A DNA stretch of 64,000 bases from Pseudobowmanella zhangzhouensis (GCF_042662685.1 NZ_JBHSYO010000003.1:248001-312000), one strand, 5' to 3'; counted from the stretch's first letter, positions 24,033 through 33,671 are shown. A program made the numbers and translations. Notes: a model not told the origin generated them from the letters alone.

Positions 24033-24811
24033 CGCCGTTACTCTCCGTTGAAAACCTGAGCTGGCGTAAGGTCACTAAAACCGGCCTGTTTCAAAAGCCT
24101 TCGGTATTTGAACTGCAACCGGTTAATTTTGAATTACAGCCCGGCGAAACCATGGCGATTGTGGGTGAGAATGGCTCTGGCAAATCCATCTTAGCCAAGT
24201 TGCTGGTTGGCGCTGAAATCCCTACCCAGGGCGATATCTATCTAAATGGTGAAAAGCTGGCACCGGATAATATTCGCGAGCGCTGTCTGAAAATCCGCAT
24301 GATTTTCCAACATAGTCAGGGATCACTGAATCCCGCGATTACCCTGGGTAGCCTGCTGGATGAACCGCTTAAACTCAATACCACGCTGGATAGCAAAGAA
24401 CGCAAAGAAAAAATCGAGCAAACCCTGACTATGGTGGGCATGCTGCCCGACCACGCCCATTATTACCGCCATATGCTTTCAGAAGGCCAACGTCAGCGCG
24501 CTGCACTGGCACGGGCATTGATTCTTAACCCTCAGGTTTTGGTCGCAGACGAGCCCTTTGCGGCGCTGGATCCATCGGTGCGCTCGCAAACCGTTAACCT
24601 GTTACTGAAGTTACAAAATGATTTAGGTTTAGGTTTCGTGTTTATCAGCCATAACCTGGGTATTGTGCGACACATCAGTGATCGGGTGTTGGTAATGCGT
24701 GAGGGTCGTGTAGTGGAAAGCGGTAAAACCAATGATATCTTCACCTGGCCAAAAACCGAGTATTCACAAAAGATTGTCTCGGCCTATCAGACATTAACCA
24801 CTAAAAAGTAA
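24029..24811 (+). CDS. sapF: Sap peptide ABC transporter ATP-binding protein SapF
   Basis: This 260-residue ABC ATPase has Walker A GENGSGKSI, signature LSEGQRQR, Walker B VLVADEPFAAL and an H-loop (FISHNL). The canonical signature contrasts with the degenerate one in SapD, so the pair may have one regular and one altered ATP site. The start overlaps sapD by four bases. The gene ends the operon; terminator follows at 24859. Confidence 0.92.
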   Translation: MTPLLSVENLSWRKVTKTGLFQKPSVFELQPVNFELQPGETMAIVGENGSGKSILAKLLVGAEIPTQGDIYLNGEKLAPDNIRERCLKIRMIFQHSQGSLNPAITLGSLLDEPLKLNTTLDSKERKEKIEQTLTMVGMLPDHAHYYRHMLSEGQRQRAALARALILNPQVLVADEPFAALDPSVRSQTVNLLLKLQNDLGLGFVFISHNLGIVRHISDRVLVMREGRVVESGKTNDIFTWPKTEYSQKIVSAYQTLTTKK

Positions 24812-24858
24812 TTGCGGACACCCAGCCTTATCTGCGTGTCCAGCTGACAATTACCCAC

Positions 24859-24887
24859 AAAAAAACCGCCGGTCTGGCGGTTTTTTT
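24859..24887 (+). terminator. Terminator between sapF and ppiD (bidirectional)
   Basis: Stem AAAAAAACCGCC / GGCGGTTTTTTT with a 5-base loop, 48 bases after sapF and 15 bases after ppiD on the other strand. It can serve both. Confidence 0.85.
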
Positions 24888-24901
24888 ATAGCACGCGGAG
24901 A

Positions 24902-26794
24902 TTAAATCCCGGCGTATTGTTTCACTTCGGCTTTGGCACGCAATGCCTGCACAAAATCGTTAACGATCTGGCGCGCATTGGCACTCAGCAGCTGACCCTG
25001 CATGTTATTAATAAGGTCTTCTGCTGGCGCTTCACCGGCTTTCACTGCCAGTACCTGCACCATGGCAACGTTACCATCGCTTAACTCGACCACATCACTG
25101 TTATTCTCAGCGGTTGTACCCAGTTTAAAGGCCGCAGAACTTACCGCAGGCGCCAGGCCATTGGCGAAACGGCCAACCGCATCATGGGCCTGCCATTCAC
25201 TGCCTTTTTCAGTTAGCGCTGCGCTGATATCCTCACCCGCAGTTAACTTCGCCAGTTGCTCCTCAGCCCAGGCTTTGGCCGCTAACTGTGCCTTTTGCTC
25301 AGTTAACAGGCTGCGGATATCGGCACTGACTTCGTCCAGTGTCAGCGTACGAATTGGTTGATAATCACTGACACGGAACACCACATAGTGATTAGGTTCA
25401 ATCTCGATTACTTCGCTGTTTACCCGGTCCTGAATCAGATCAGCATCAAACGCCGCCTTTTGCACCAGTGCGTTATCAAATGGCGCGGGCGCGTCATCGT
25501 GACTGAACAGTTCAGTTTGTTGCAGCGACTTTTTCAACAGTGCAGCGACTTCATCCAAGTGCTCTGGCTGTTCGAATGCCAGTTGCGACACCTGCTCGTG
25601 CAATTCATACATCTCACTCAGTGCACGCTCACGCTTAAGGGCCGCGACGATTTGGTCTTTGACTTCAGACAGTGGTGATACTTGTTCATCCTGAGCTTCA
25701 ACCAACTTCAGAATATGGAAACCAAAGCTGCTCTTAACAACCGCGGATAATTCACCCTGGGTGTTTAGTGCAAATGCCGCTTCTTCAAACGCCGGATCCA
25801 TTTCACCTTTACCAAACATGCCCAGCTCACCGCCTTTCTCGGCACTGAAACTATCCGCAGAATTGTCTTTGGCTAATTGCGCGAAATCCGCGCCGGCTTG
25901 CAGGTCAGCCAATAAGGCCTCTGCTTTGGCTTGCGCCGCCGCTTCGTCATCACCAAATTCAATCAGAATGTGAGTTACGTTGCGCTTTGCATCGGTCATA
26001 TAGCGATTTTGGTTAGCGCTGTAGTAAGTCTCTACATCCGCATCGCTAATCTCGATACCCGCCATCAGATCGTCCAGTGCCAGTTCAATGTACTGTACCG
26101 CAACTTTTTCCTCTGTATCGTAGCTGGCCAGATTCGCCTGATAGTAGTCTTCAATGTCGGCGTCGGTAACCTCAATGCTGCCAACAAACTGTTCAGCATT
26201 GACTGTGGCAACGCGTACATCGCGCTGTTGTTGTTGCAGTGCCAGTAGTTGGTTCACTTCGTAGCCCAGCGCGAATTCACTGCCTGTGACGGCAGAAATT
26301 AATTGCTGACGAGTTAACTGTGCACGCAATGTGGCTTTAAACTCAGCTGGCTGACGACCATTCAAGCGTAATAAGTCGTTATAACGCTGGTTATCAAATT
26401 TGCCCTCTACCTGGAAATCCGGAATCGCGACGATTTCACGGTTTACACGTTCTTCACTGACGCGTAACTCCATCTCCGCTGTTGCCTGATCTAACAGACG
26501 CTCAGAAATCATTTGCTCCAGAATCTGCTGACGGAAGGTCTTCAGATAATTGGCATCGGCCGCTAATACAGAAAATTGCTGGCCGTATTGCTGCTCCATG
26601 CGGTTACGTGCCTGCTGGTACGCCGCTTCAAAGGCTGCAACACTGATCTCTTCACCATTCACTTCGGCAATTGGCTCATCGCCACGGGTATTTAAATAAC
26701 TACCCACACCGGCCAACGCGAAGGTAATAATTACCAGACCAAGGATCACTTTGGCCCAAAAGCCCTGCGATTCTTCGCGAATTTTTTCTAACAT
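24902..26794 (-). CDS. ppiD: Peptidyl-prolyl isomerase PpiD (SurA-like periplasmic chaperone)
   Basis: This 630-residue membrane-anchored chaperone has a single N-terminal helix (residues about 12-32, WAKVILGLVIITFALAGVGS), a SurA-type N-domain (EVNGEEISVAAFEAAY), and a parvulin domain (residues about 270-370) with VTHILIEFGDD and SFGFHILKLV. It helps secreted proteins fold as they leave the translocon. The gene lies downstream of hupB in the usual lon-hupB-ppiD order. The parvulin core is complete, but PpiD catalytic activity is weak or absent in some bacteria. Confidence 0.93.
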   Translation of the reverse strand: MLEKIREESQGFWAKVILGLVIITFALAGVGSYLNTRGDEPIAEVNGEEISVAAFEAAYQQARNRMEQQYGQQFSVLAADANYLKTFRQQILEQMISERLLDQATAEMELRVSEERVNREIVAIPDFQVEGKFDNQRYNDLLRLNGRQPAEFKATLRAQLTRQQLISAVTGSEFALGYEVNQLLALQQQQRDVRVATVNAEQFVGSIEVTDADIEDYYQANLASYDTEEKVAVQYIELALDDLMAGIEISDADVETYYSANQNRYMTDAKRNVTHILIEFGDDEAAAQAKAEALLADLQAGADFAQLAKDNSADSFSAEKGGELGMFGKGEMDPAFEEAAFALNTQGELSAVVKSSFGFHILKLVEAQDEQVSPLSEVKDQIVAALKRERALSEMYELHEQVSQLAFEQPEHLDEVAALLKKSLQQTELFSHDDAPAPFDNALVQKAAFDADLIQDRVNSEVIEIEPNHYVVFRVSDYQPIRTLTLDEVSADIRSLLTEQKAQLAAKAWAEEQLAKLTAGEDISAALTEKGSEWQAHDAVGRFANGLAPAVSSAAFKLGTTAENNSDVVELSDGNVAMVQVLAVKAGEAPAEDLINNMQGQLLSANARQIVNDFVQALRAKAEVKQYAGI

Positions 26795-26950
26795 GTGGTT
26801 TTAAACTCCAGATTAAACCAGTAGCGGTTTGGTGGCGGGATTATAACCTGTTTCACGCGCCTGATGACTGGTTTTTGCAGTCTGAATCGGGGTGTTTTTA
26901 AGAAGGTAGCCCATTGAATATGGACAAATGGGGTTTTACCGCACCAATTA

Positions 26951-26980
26951 AAAAGGCGATGACATCGCATCGCCTTTTTT
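26951..26980 (-). terminator. Terminator of hupB
   Basis: AAAAAGGCGATG/CATCGCCTTTTTT inverted repeat, 16 bases after the hupB stop, with T-run on the minus strand. Confidence 0.8.
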
Positions 26981-26995
26981 AAAACAAGTATCGAC

Positions 26996-27268
26996 TTAGT
27001 TGCAAGCGTCTTTCAGTGCTTTACCAGCTTTGAAAGAAGGTACTTTTGCAGCAGCGATTTGAATGGTTGCACCAGTTTGTGGGTTGCGACCACTGCGAGC
27101 AGAACGCTCACGTACGCTGAAAGTACCGAAGCCTACCAGAGCAACTTGCTCACCAGCTTTCAGTGCTTCAGTCACTGCATCAGTCATCGCATCCAGAGCG
27201 CGACCAGCAGAAGCTTTAGAAATGTCTGCACCAGCAGCGATTTTGTCGATTAATTGAGACTTGTTCAC
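26996..27268 (-). CDS. hupB: DNA-binding protein HU-beta
   Basis: This 90-residue HU protein has the DNA-bending arm RSARSGRNPQTGATIQIAA and the hydrophobic core VALVGFGTFSVRER. The start codon is GTG (27266-27268) behind GGGGA, as in E. coli hupB, which also uses GTG. HU shapes the nucleoid. The gene lies between lon and ppiD. Confidence 0.97.
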   Translation of the reverse strand: MNKSQLIDKIAAGADISKASAGRALDAMTDAVTEALKAGEQVALVGFGTFSVRERSARSGRNPQTGATIQIAAAKVPSFKAGKALKDACN

Positions 27269-27479
27269 AATATCATCCCCTTCAATTGTTATTATTTGTT
27301 TGGTCCACGTGACCAGTTTTTTTTACCCCAAGTTCACTCAGTACGTTAGACACTGAAAAACTGAAGTTGATTCGTGAGAATCGCCGCTATCCCTTTTGCG
27401 ACAAGGCCTGTGGCGAAACTGAGTCTTAGGCTACCACAACTTTTCCTGCTGTGAAGCCCCAAATTTGAAAAATTTGTAA

Positions 27480-27504
27480 AAAAAAGGGCCTTTTTAGGCC
27501 CTTT
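27480..27504 (-). terminator. Terminator of lon
   Basis: AAAAGGGCCT / AGGCCCTTTT with a 3-4-base loop and T-run, directly after the lon stop codon. Confidence 0.8.
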
Positions 27505-27505
27505 T

Positions 27506-29863
27506 TTAGGATTTTTTCGCTACAGGCGTAAAGCCACGTGGGTCCTGCTCTAGCGCAATTGCTAAAACATCATCGATCCACTGTACCGCATGGATGTCTA
27601 AATCCTGTTTTACATTGTCCGGAATATCCTGCAAATCCCGTTCATTGTCCTTCGGAATCACCACAGTTTTGATGCCACCACGATGTGCTGCCAGCAGCTT
27701 TTCTTTTAAGCCACCAATTTGCAGCACTTCACCGCGCAGGGTGATTTCACCTGTCATAGCCACATCACATCGCACCGGATTACCGGTTAAGCTGGATACC
27801 AGAGCGGTACACATAGCGATACCAGCGCTTGGGCCATCTTTCGGCGTGGCGCCTTCAGGCACATGGACATGAATATCGCGCTTTTCATAGAAGTCTTCAT
27901 TTATGCGCAACATGTCGGCGCGGCTTCGCACCACTGTCATTGCCGTTTTAATCGACTCCAGCATTACCTCGCCCAGTGAACCGGTAAAGGTGGTTTTTCC
28001 CTTACCCGGTACAGAGGTGGTCTCGATAGTCAGTAAGTCGCCGCCGACCTGAGTCCACGCTAGGCCAGTGACCTGACCAATCTGGTTGTTCTTATCGGCC
28101 TTACCATAGTCAAACCGCTGCACCCCAAGAAACTCAGGCAAGTTGTCGGCATCGACCACCACCTTTTTGACTTTCTTATCCAGCAGGATGGTCTTCACTG
28201 CTTTACGGCAAAGCTTACTGATTTCCCGCTCCAGCGCCCGTACCCCCGCCTCGCGGGTGTAATAACGGATAATCCCGATAATCGCGGAGTCTTCGATAAC
28301 TAACTCGCCTTTTTTCAGACCATTACGTTCCATCTGCTTGGTAATTAAATGGCGGGTAGCAATGTTGAGCTTTTCATCTTCGGTGTAACCGGATAAACGA
28401 ATCACTTCCATCCGGTCCAGTAAGGGACCGGGGATGTTCATGCTGTTTGATGTGGCAACGAACATGACGTCCGACAGGTCATAATCCACTTCCAGATAGT
28501 GATCACTGAAGGTGCTGTTTTGCTCCGGATCCAACACTTCTAGCAGTGCTGACGCAGGATCACCGCGCATGTCAGATGACATTTTGTCGATTTCATCCAA
28601 CAGGAACAGTGGGTTTTTCACCTCAACCTTGGCCATCTTCTGAATGAGTTTACCCGGCATTGAGCCGATATAGGTGCGACGGTGACCACGGATCTCCGCT
28701 TCGTCACGCACACCACCAAGCGCCATACGCACGTATTTGCGTCCAGTTGCTTTAGCAATCGACTGACCTAACGATGTTTTACCTACCCCGGGCGGACCAA
28801 CTAAACACAAAATCGGCCCTTTAAGCTGACGTACACGCTGCTGCACAGCCAAATATTCGAGGATGCGCTCTTTCACTTTCTCCAGACCATAATGATCTGC
28901 ATTCAGTACATCTTCGGCAATTTTCAGATCTTTTTTGACCTTGCTGCGCTTATGCCATGGCACGCTGACCAGCCACTCGATATAGCTGCGCACGACCGTG
29001 GCCTCAGCAGACATCGGTGACATCATTTTCAGCTTTTGCAATTCTGCGGTGGCTTTTTGCTTGGCATCCGCAGACATTTTCGCTTCTTCGATTTTCTTCG
29101 ACAGGGCTTCGAATTCATCGGGAGCATCGTCCAGTTCACCCAGCTCTTTCTGAATGGCTTTCATTTGTTCATTCAGATAATACTCGCGCTGGCTGCGCTC
29201 CATTTGCTTTTTCACCCGCGAACGAATGCGCTTTTCCACCTGCAGCACATCGATTTCGCCTTCCATCAGTGCCATCAGATATTCAAGACGTTCATTGACG
29301 TCGGCCATCTCCAGCACTTTCTGCTTTTCCGCCAGTTTCAACGGCATATGCGCAGCCATGGTATCGGCCAGACGTGCAGCCTCATCGATACCATTGAGTG
29401 AGGTCAGGACTTCAGGTGGGATCTTTTTATTTAATTTTACGTAGCCTTCGAACTGCGACAGCGCCGAGCGAATCAGCACTTCCTGTTCTTTTTCCGGCAC
29501 GCTCACTTCCGCTTCAACGCTGATGGTCGCAGAGAAGTACGCTTCCTCGTTACGGAATACCTGCATTTTGCCGCGTTTATTGCCCTCAACCAGCACTTTC
29601 ACCGTACCGTCAGGCAATTTCAATAACTGCAGAACCGTGGCAATCGTGCCCACTTCATACAGGTCTTCCTGCTCCGGTTCATCCACCGATGCATCTTTTT
29701 GCGCAACCAGAAAAATTTGTTTGTCGCTGTCCATCGCCGCTTCCAGACAACGGATGGACTTCTCTCTTCCCACGAAAAGAGGAATAACCATATGCGGATA
29801 TACGACGACGTCACGTAACGCCAATACTGGCATGTCGAGTTGTTCGACCGGGCTTTCGCTCAT
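27506..29863 (-). CDS. lon: ATP-dependent protease Lon
   Basis: This protein has 785 residues from the ATG at 29863; the frame starts four codons earlier (MRAT), but GAGAG lies just before this ATG. The order is an N-terminal substrate domain (start MSESPVEQLDMPVLALRD), a helical middle, an AAA+ module with Walker A GPPGVGKTSL and Walker B PLFLLDEIDKM, and a C-terminal serine protease domain. The Ser-Lys dyad lies in PKDGPSAGIAM and GGLKEKLLAAHRGG. It breaks down damaged and regulatory proteins. A sigma-32-type promoter lies upstream (29919-29946). Confidence 0.98.
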   Translation of the reverse strand: MSESPVEQLDMPVLALRDVVVYPHMVIPLFVGREKSIRCLEAAMDSDKQIFLVAQKDASVDEPEQEDLYEVGTIATVLQLLKLPDGTVKVLVEGNKRGKMQVFRNEEAYFSATISVEAEVSVPEKEQEVLIRSALSQFEGYVKLNKKIPPEVLTSLNGIDEAARLADTMAAHMPLKLAEKQKVLEMADVNERLEYLMALMEGEIDVLQVEKRIRSRVKKQMERSQREYYLNEQMKAIQKELGELDDAPDEFEALSKKIEEAKMSADAKQKATAELQKLKMMSPMSAEATVVRSYIEWLVSVPWHKRSKVKKDLKIAEDVLNADHYGLEKVKERILEYLAVQQRVRQLKGPILCLVGPPGVGKTSLGQSIAKATGRKYVRMALGGVRDEAEIRGHRRTYIGSMPGKLIQKMAKVEVKNPLFLLDEIDKMSSDMRGDPASALLEVLDPEQNSTFSDHYLEVDYDLSDVMFVATSNSMNIPGPLLDRMEVIRLSGYTEDEKLNIATRHLITKQMERNGLKKGELVIEDSAIIGIIRYYTREAGVRALEREISKLCRKAVKTILLDKKVKKVVVDADNLPEFLGVQRFDYGKADKNNQIGQVTGLAWTQVGGDLLTIETTSVPGKGKTTFTGSLGEVMLESIKTAMTVVRSRADMLRINEDFYEKRDIHVHVPEGATPKDGPSAGIAMCTALVSSLTGNPVRCDVAMTGEITLRGEVLQIGGLKEKLLAAHRGGIKTVVIPKDNERDLQDIPDNVKQDLDIHAVQWIDDVLAIALEQDPRGFTPVAKKS

Positions 29864-29918
29864 AGTGGCTCTCATAAATTCGGATTAAAAAGACGAAATG
29901 TCTTTGCGATATCCCATC

Positions 29919-29946
29919 ATATGGGGCTGAAGATAGAAAGATCAAT
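29919..29946 (-). promoter_or_regulatory. Putative sigma-32 heat-shock promoter of lon
   Basis: On the minus strand CCCCATAT (29919-29926) is a perfect sigma-32 -10 (CCCCATNT). TTGATC (29940-29945) is at the -35 with 13 bases between. The -35 matches CTTGAAA less well. Confidence 0.65.
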
Positions 29947-29959
29947 TAAAGCGCGAAAA

Positions 29960-29984
29960 CAAAAAAGGCCCCGCAGGGCCTTTT
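29960..29984 (-). terminator. Terminator of clpX
   Basis: AAAAGGCCC/GGGCCTTTT stem with T-run on the minus strand, 10 bases after the clpX stop. It also separates clpX from the lon promoter. Confidence 0.8.
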
Positions 29985-29993
29985 GATGATTTT

Positions 29994-31265
29994 TTATTCA
30001 GAAACCGCTTTTTTGTCCTGGTTCTGATAAATCAGAATCGGCTTGGACTCACCTTTGATCACCGAATCATCAATCACTACTTTACATACATCCTGCATGG
30101 AAGGCAGTTCGTACATAGTGTCCAGCAACACGGCCTCGACGATAGAGCGCAGACCACGGGCACCGGTTTTACGTGCCATGGCTTTAGCCGCAATGGCGTG
30201 CAGCGCATCGTCACGGAATTCCAGTTCGACGTTTTCCATCGCGAACAATGCACCGTACTGTTTAGTCAGGGCATTTTTCGGCTCACGCAGAATCTGAATC
30301 AGTGCATCTTCGTTCAGCTCTTCCAGTGTTGCGACCACTGGCAGACGACCAATGAATTCTGGGATCAGACCATATTTGACCAAATCTTCCGGCTCAACCT
30401 GCTGGAACAATTTAGTCAATGTGGCTTTATCTTCCTTACCTTTGACCTGTGCACCGAAGCCAATACCGGTACCGGTCACGGCCCGCTGTTCGATCACTTT
30501 ATCCAGCCCGGCAAATGCGCCACCACAGATAAACAGGATCTTTGAGGTATCTACCTGTAAAAATTCCTGCTGTGGATGCTTACGTCCACCTTGCGGTGGT
30601 ACCGACGCAATCGTGCCTTCGATGAGTTTTAACAGCGCTTGCTGCACCCCTTCACCGGACACATCACGGGTAATAGACGGGTTATCAGACTTGCGGGAAA
30701 TCTTGTCGATTTCGTCGATATACACGATACCGCGCTGGGCCTTTTCCACGTCGTAGTCACATTTTTGCAGTAGCTTCTGGATGATATTCTCGACGTCCTC
30801 ACCCACATAACCGGCTTCGGTCAATGTAGTGGCGTCAGCCATAGTGAAAGGCACATCCAACAAACGCGCTAACGTTTCAGCCAGCAGGGTTTTACCACTG
30901 CCAGTAGGACCAATCAGCAGGATATTACTTTTACCCAGTTCTACGCCTTCGTGCACGTCACCATTACGCAAACGCTTGTAGTGGTTGTATACCGCTACCG
31001 CCAGAACTTTCTTGGCATGCTCCTGACCGATAACATAGTCATCCAGGTGCTTATCAATCTCGGCCGGAGTCGGCAGAGAGGCCTTTTCTTTCTTTGGGGC
31101 TTGCTCTGAAATTTCTTCCTGAATGATGTCATTGCATAAATCGACACATTCATCACAAATAAACACAGAAGGCCCGGCAATTAGCTTTCTTACTTCGTGT
31201 TGGCTTTTGCCACAGAATGAGCAGTACAGAAGCTTGCTGTCATTCTTGCTGTGGTCATCACTCAT
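29994..31265 (-). CDS. clpX: ClpX, ATPase subunit of ClpXP protease
   Basis: This 423-residue AAA+ unfoldase has an N-terminal zinc-binding domain (CSFCGKSQHEV and FICDECVDLC, four Cys), Walker A GPTGSGKTLL, Walker B IVYIDEIDKI, and IGF-type ClpP-binding loop (TGIGFGAQVK). It unfolds tagged proteins for ClpP. It follows clpP by 91 bases, a longer gap than usual that holds a strong hairpin (31311-31338). The length equals the E. coli protein. Confidence 0.97.
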   Translation of the reverse strand: MSDDHSKNDSKLLYCSFCGKSQHEVRKLIAGPSVFICDECVDLCNDIIQEEISEQAPKKEKASLPTPAEIDKHLDDYVIGQEHAKKVLAVAVYNHYKRLRNGDVHEGVELGKSNILLIGPTGSGKTLLAETLARLLDVPFTMADATTLTEAGYVGEDVENIIQKLLQKCDYDVEKAQRGIVYIDEIDKISRKSDNPSITRDVSGEGVQQALLKLIEGTIASVPPQGGRKHPQQEFLQVDTSKILFICGGAFAGLDKVIEQRAVTGTGIGFGAQVKGKEDKATLTKLFQQVEPEDLVKYGLIPEFIGRLPVVATLEELNEDALIQILREPKNALTKQYGALFAMENVELEFRDDALHAIAAKAMARKTGARGLRSIVEAVLLDTMYELPSMQDVCKVVIDDSVIKGESKPILIYQNQDKKAVSE

Positions 31266-31356
31266 TAAACACTACCTCAGTTTTTCTGCAGGTTGCCTGC
31301 GCGCAGGGTCAGTGACTCCTTATTTAGATAGTCACTGATACCGCGCGATGCAAATA

Positions 31357-31974
31357 TTATTTGTCTAATCGACTGGTCAGTACTTTATCTACCAGACCGT
31401 ATTCCACCGCTTCGGCAGCACTCATAAAGTTGTCGCGATCGGTATCACGGGCAACGCGCTCCAGATCCTGGCCGGTATGCTCCGCCAACAAACGGTTAAG
31501 TTTATCTTTAATAGACAGGATTTCACGGGCGTGAATTTCAAAGTCAGATGCCTGACCCTGGAAGCCGCCTAATGGTTGGTGGATCATCACCCGCGAATTA
31601 GGCAAACAATAACGCTTACCTTTGGTACCGCCAGATAATAAGAACGCGCCCATGCTGGCAGCCTGACCGATACACACGGTGGAGATATCCGGCTTAATAA
31701 ACTTCATGGTGTCGTAAATCGCCATACCCGCAGTAACCGAGCCACCTGGCGAGTTGATATACAGGTAGATGTCCTGATCCGGGTTTTCTGACTCGAGGAA
31801 CAACATCTGCGCCACGATCAAATTGGCCATGTGGTCTTCCACCTGACCTACCATGAAAATGACCCGCTCTTTCAGCAGTCGGGAATAAATATCGTAAGAA
31901 CGCTCACCCTTCGCGGTTTGTTCAACAACAATAGGAACCAGCGCGTCTTGTACGTCAAAATTACTTTTCATCAT
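31357..31974 (-). CDS. clpP: ClpP, proteolytic subunit of ClpXP/ClpAP
   Basis: This protein has 205 residues from the ATG at 31974 (MMKSNFDVQDALVP); upstream ATGs are also in frame but fall in the tig terminator region. The Ser-His-Asp triad is in GQAASMGAFLL, VMIHQPLGG and the downstream Asp of the same domain. It forms the two-ring barrel that degrades proteins fed by ClpX or ClpA. It stands between tig and clpX, the standard order. Confidence 0.96.
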   Translation of the reverse strand: MMKSNFDVQDALVPIVVEQTAKGERSYDIYSRLLKERVIFMVGQVEDHMANLIVAQMLFLESENPDQDIYLYINSPGGSVTAGMAIYDTMKFIKPDISTVCIGQAASMGAFLLSGGTKGKRYCLPNSRVMIHQPLGGFQGQASDFEIHAREILSIKDKLNRLLAEHTGQDLERVARDTDRDNFMSAAEAVEYGLVDKVLTSRLDK

Positions 31975-31993
31975 ATGGCTTATCATTTCCTGA

Positions 31994-32028
31994 TAAATAA
32001 AAAAATGCCCGGTACTCACCGGGCATTT
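31994..32028 (-). terminator. Terminator or attenuator between tig and clpP
   Basis: An 11-bp stem AAATGCCCGGT/ACCGGGCATTT with a 4-base loop and T-run on the minus strand, between the tig stop and the clpP start. It may stop most tig transcripts or let some read into clpP. Confidence 0.75.
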
Positions 32029-32069
32029 AATCAGTAGCTGACCTTGGAAGTCAACGAGCAAGCCATTTA

Positions 32070-33371
32070 TTAGGCTTGTTTGTTCATGATCTCGTCAAAT
32101 TGCTTTTCAACTTCGGTCACGCTGGCTTTTTCCAGAATCAGGTCAATCGCCTGTTCTTCCAGCGCAACGTTACGCATTTGATCCATCAGCTCTTTGTTGC
32201 TGTTGTAGTATTCAACGACTTCTTGCGGATCTTCATAAGCAGACGCAGCCGTTTCGATCAGTGCTGTTACGCGCGCATCGTCAACTTTCAGTTCGTTTTG
32301 CTTGATCACTTCACCTAACAGCAGGCCGATAGTGACACGACGCTTGGCGTTGTCAGCAAACAGATCGGCTGGCAGTTCAGGGGTGTTTTTACCAAATTGA
32401 CCACCGAAACGCTGCAGCGCTTGCTGACGCAGTACATCGATTTCCTGGTCGATCAGGGCTTTAGGCAGCGTCACGTCATTGGCTTCTACCAAACCGCTCA
32501 GCACTTGCTCTTTTACGCGTGCTTTCAGGGTTTGTGCCAGTTCACGTTCCATATTCTTGCGAACTTCTTCTTTCAGTTCTTTGATACCGCCTTCTTTAAC
32601 ACCGAACAGTACTGCGAACTCGTCATCCAGCTTAGGCAGTTGTTGCGCTTCTACTTTGTTGATTTTGATATCAAACGTAGCAGCTTTACCTTTCAGTGCT
32701 TCTGCATGGTAGTCTTCAGGGAATGTCACTTCAGCAACCACGTCCTGACCGGCTTTGGCACCAATGATGTTATCTTCGAAGCCAGGAATCATGCGGCCTT
32801 TGCCCAGTTCCAGATCGAAACCAGCCGCTTTGCCACCTTCAAACTCTTCACCGTCGATTTTACCCACGAAGTCGATGTTTACTTTGTCGTCTTCTTTGGC
32901 AGCACGCTTCACTTCTTTCCAGGTCGCGTGTTGCTTACGCAGGGTTTCCATCATGGCTTTAACGTCGTCAGCCGCGATTTTCACTACTGGCTTTTCTACC
33001 TTGATAGTGTCCAGACCTTTCAGTTCTACTTCTGGGTAGATTTCGAAAGAAGCAACGAACTCCAGGCTCTCACCTTCTTTATCGTTCTTCAGTTCAAAGG
33101 TCGGTGCACCAGCAGGATTCAATTTTTGCTCGATAACGGCCTGGAAAAAGCTGTTACGCATTACATCGCCAGCCACTTCCTGACGAACTGCCTGACCATA
33201 GCGCTTTTGCAGTACTTGTACTGGCACTTTGCCCGGGCGGAAACCGTTAATGCGTTGTGTTTTCGCCAGCTGTTGCAGGCGTGATTTAACCGCGGTGTCG
33301 ATTTGAGCAGCGTCAACGCTGATAGTCAGACGGCGTTCTAAACCCTGAGTCGTCTCAACTGAAACTTGCAT
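32070..33371 (-). CDS. tig: Trigger factor, ribosome-bound chaperone
   Basis: This 433-residue protein has an N-terminal ribosome-binding domain with the signature GFRPGKVPVQVLQKRYG, a central FKBP-like PPIase domain (residues about 155-240, EFEGGKAAGFDLELGKGRMI) and a C-terminal helical chaperone domain. It binds nascent chains at the ribosome exit. A sigma-70 promoter is visible at 33515-33543, and a tRNA operon lies upstream on the same strand. Confidence 0.97.
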   Translation of the reverse strand: MQVSVETTQGLERRLTISVDAAQIDTAVKSRLQQLAKTQRINGFRPGKVPVQVLQKRYGQAVRQEVAGDVMRNSFFQAVIEQKLNPAGAPTFELKNDKEGESLEFVASFEIYPEVELKGLDTIKVEKPVVKIAADDVKAMMETLRKQHATWKEVKRAAKEDDKVNIDFVGKIDGEEFEGGKAAGFDLELGKGRMIPGFEDNIIGAKAGQDVVAEVTFPEDYHAEALKGKAATFDIKINKVEAQQLPKLDDEFAVLFGVKEGGIKELKEEVRKNMERELAQTLKARVKEQVLSGLVEANDVTLPKALIDQEIDVLRQQALQRFGGQFGKNTPELPADLFADNAKRRVTIGLLLGEVIKQNELKVDDARVTALIETAASAYEDPQEVVEYYNSNKELMDQMRNVALEEQAIDLILEKASVTEVEKQFDEIMNKQA

Positions 33372-33514
33372 TTTGTTACCTCATTTTGCGCTCTGGCGCT
33401 TGTTATGGTCATCCGTTTTACAGGCAGGGGACTTAAGATGAAACACGCGAGGCCACGTTGGCTTGCGCCACCCTTCCAACCGCTATAGGACGACACCCTA
33501 GAAAAAGACGCAGC

Positions 33515-33543
33515 ATTATATCGACAGCTTTTTTCAGAGTCGA
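33515..33543 (-). promoter_or_regulatory. Putative sigma-70 promoter of tig
   Basis: On the minus strand TCGACT and TATAAT are separated by 17 bases. The -10 is perfect, the -35 moderate. It lies about 145 bases upstream of the tig start. Confidence 0.6.
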
Positions 33544-33594
33544 GCCGAAATAACACAAAATTAACGGGGAAACCGCGAGAATTGAGGGAAGATA

Positions 33595-33671
33595 TGGTCG
33601 GTGAGACAGGATTTGAACCTGCGACCCCTTGTACCCAAAACAAGTGCGCTACCAAGCTGCGCTACTCACCG
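33595..33671 (-). tRNA. tRNA-Pro (anticodon TGG), copy 2
   Basis: A 77-base cloverleaf: acceptor CGGTGAG/CTCACCG, anticodon loop TTTGGGT, T-arm GGTTCGAATCC and encoded CCA. It is identical in sequence to the tRNA-Pro at 33933-34009. It is the last gene of the tRNA cluster in transcription order. Confidence 0.97.

Noticed and set aside
26788..26970. 60-codon minus-strand frame between hupB and ppiD
   Set aside because: It overlaps the ppiD start and has no ribosome site or recognisable product; the gap is better read as the ppiD promoter region.
32397..33284. 295-codon open frame antisense to tig
   Set aside because: Shadow of the trigger-factor codons; Phe-rich composition with no plausible fold.
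33338..33655. 105-codon minus-strand frame between tRNA-Pro and tig
   Set aside because: It overlaps the tRNA and the tig promoter and start; chance frame.
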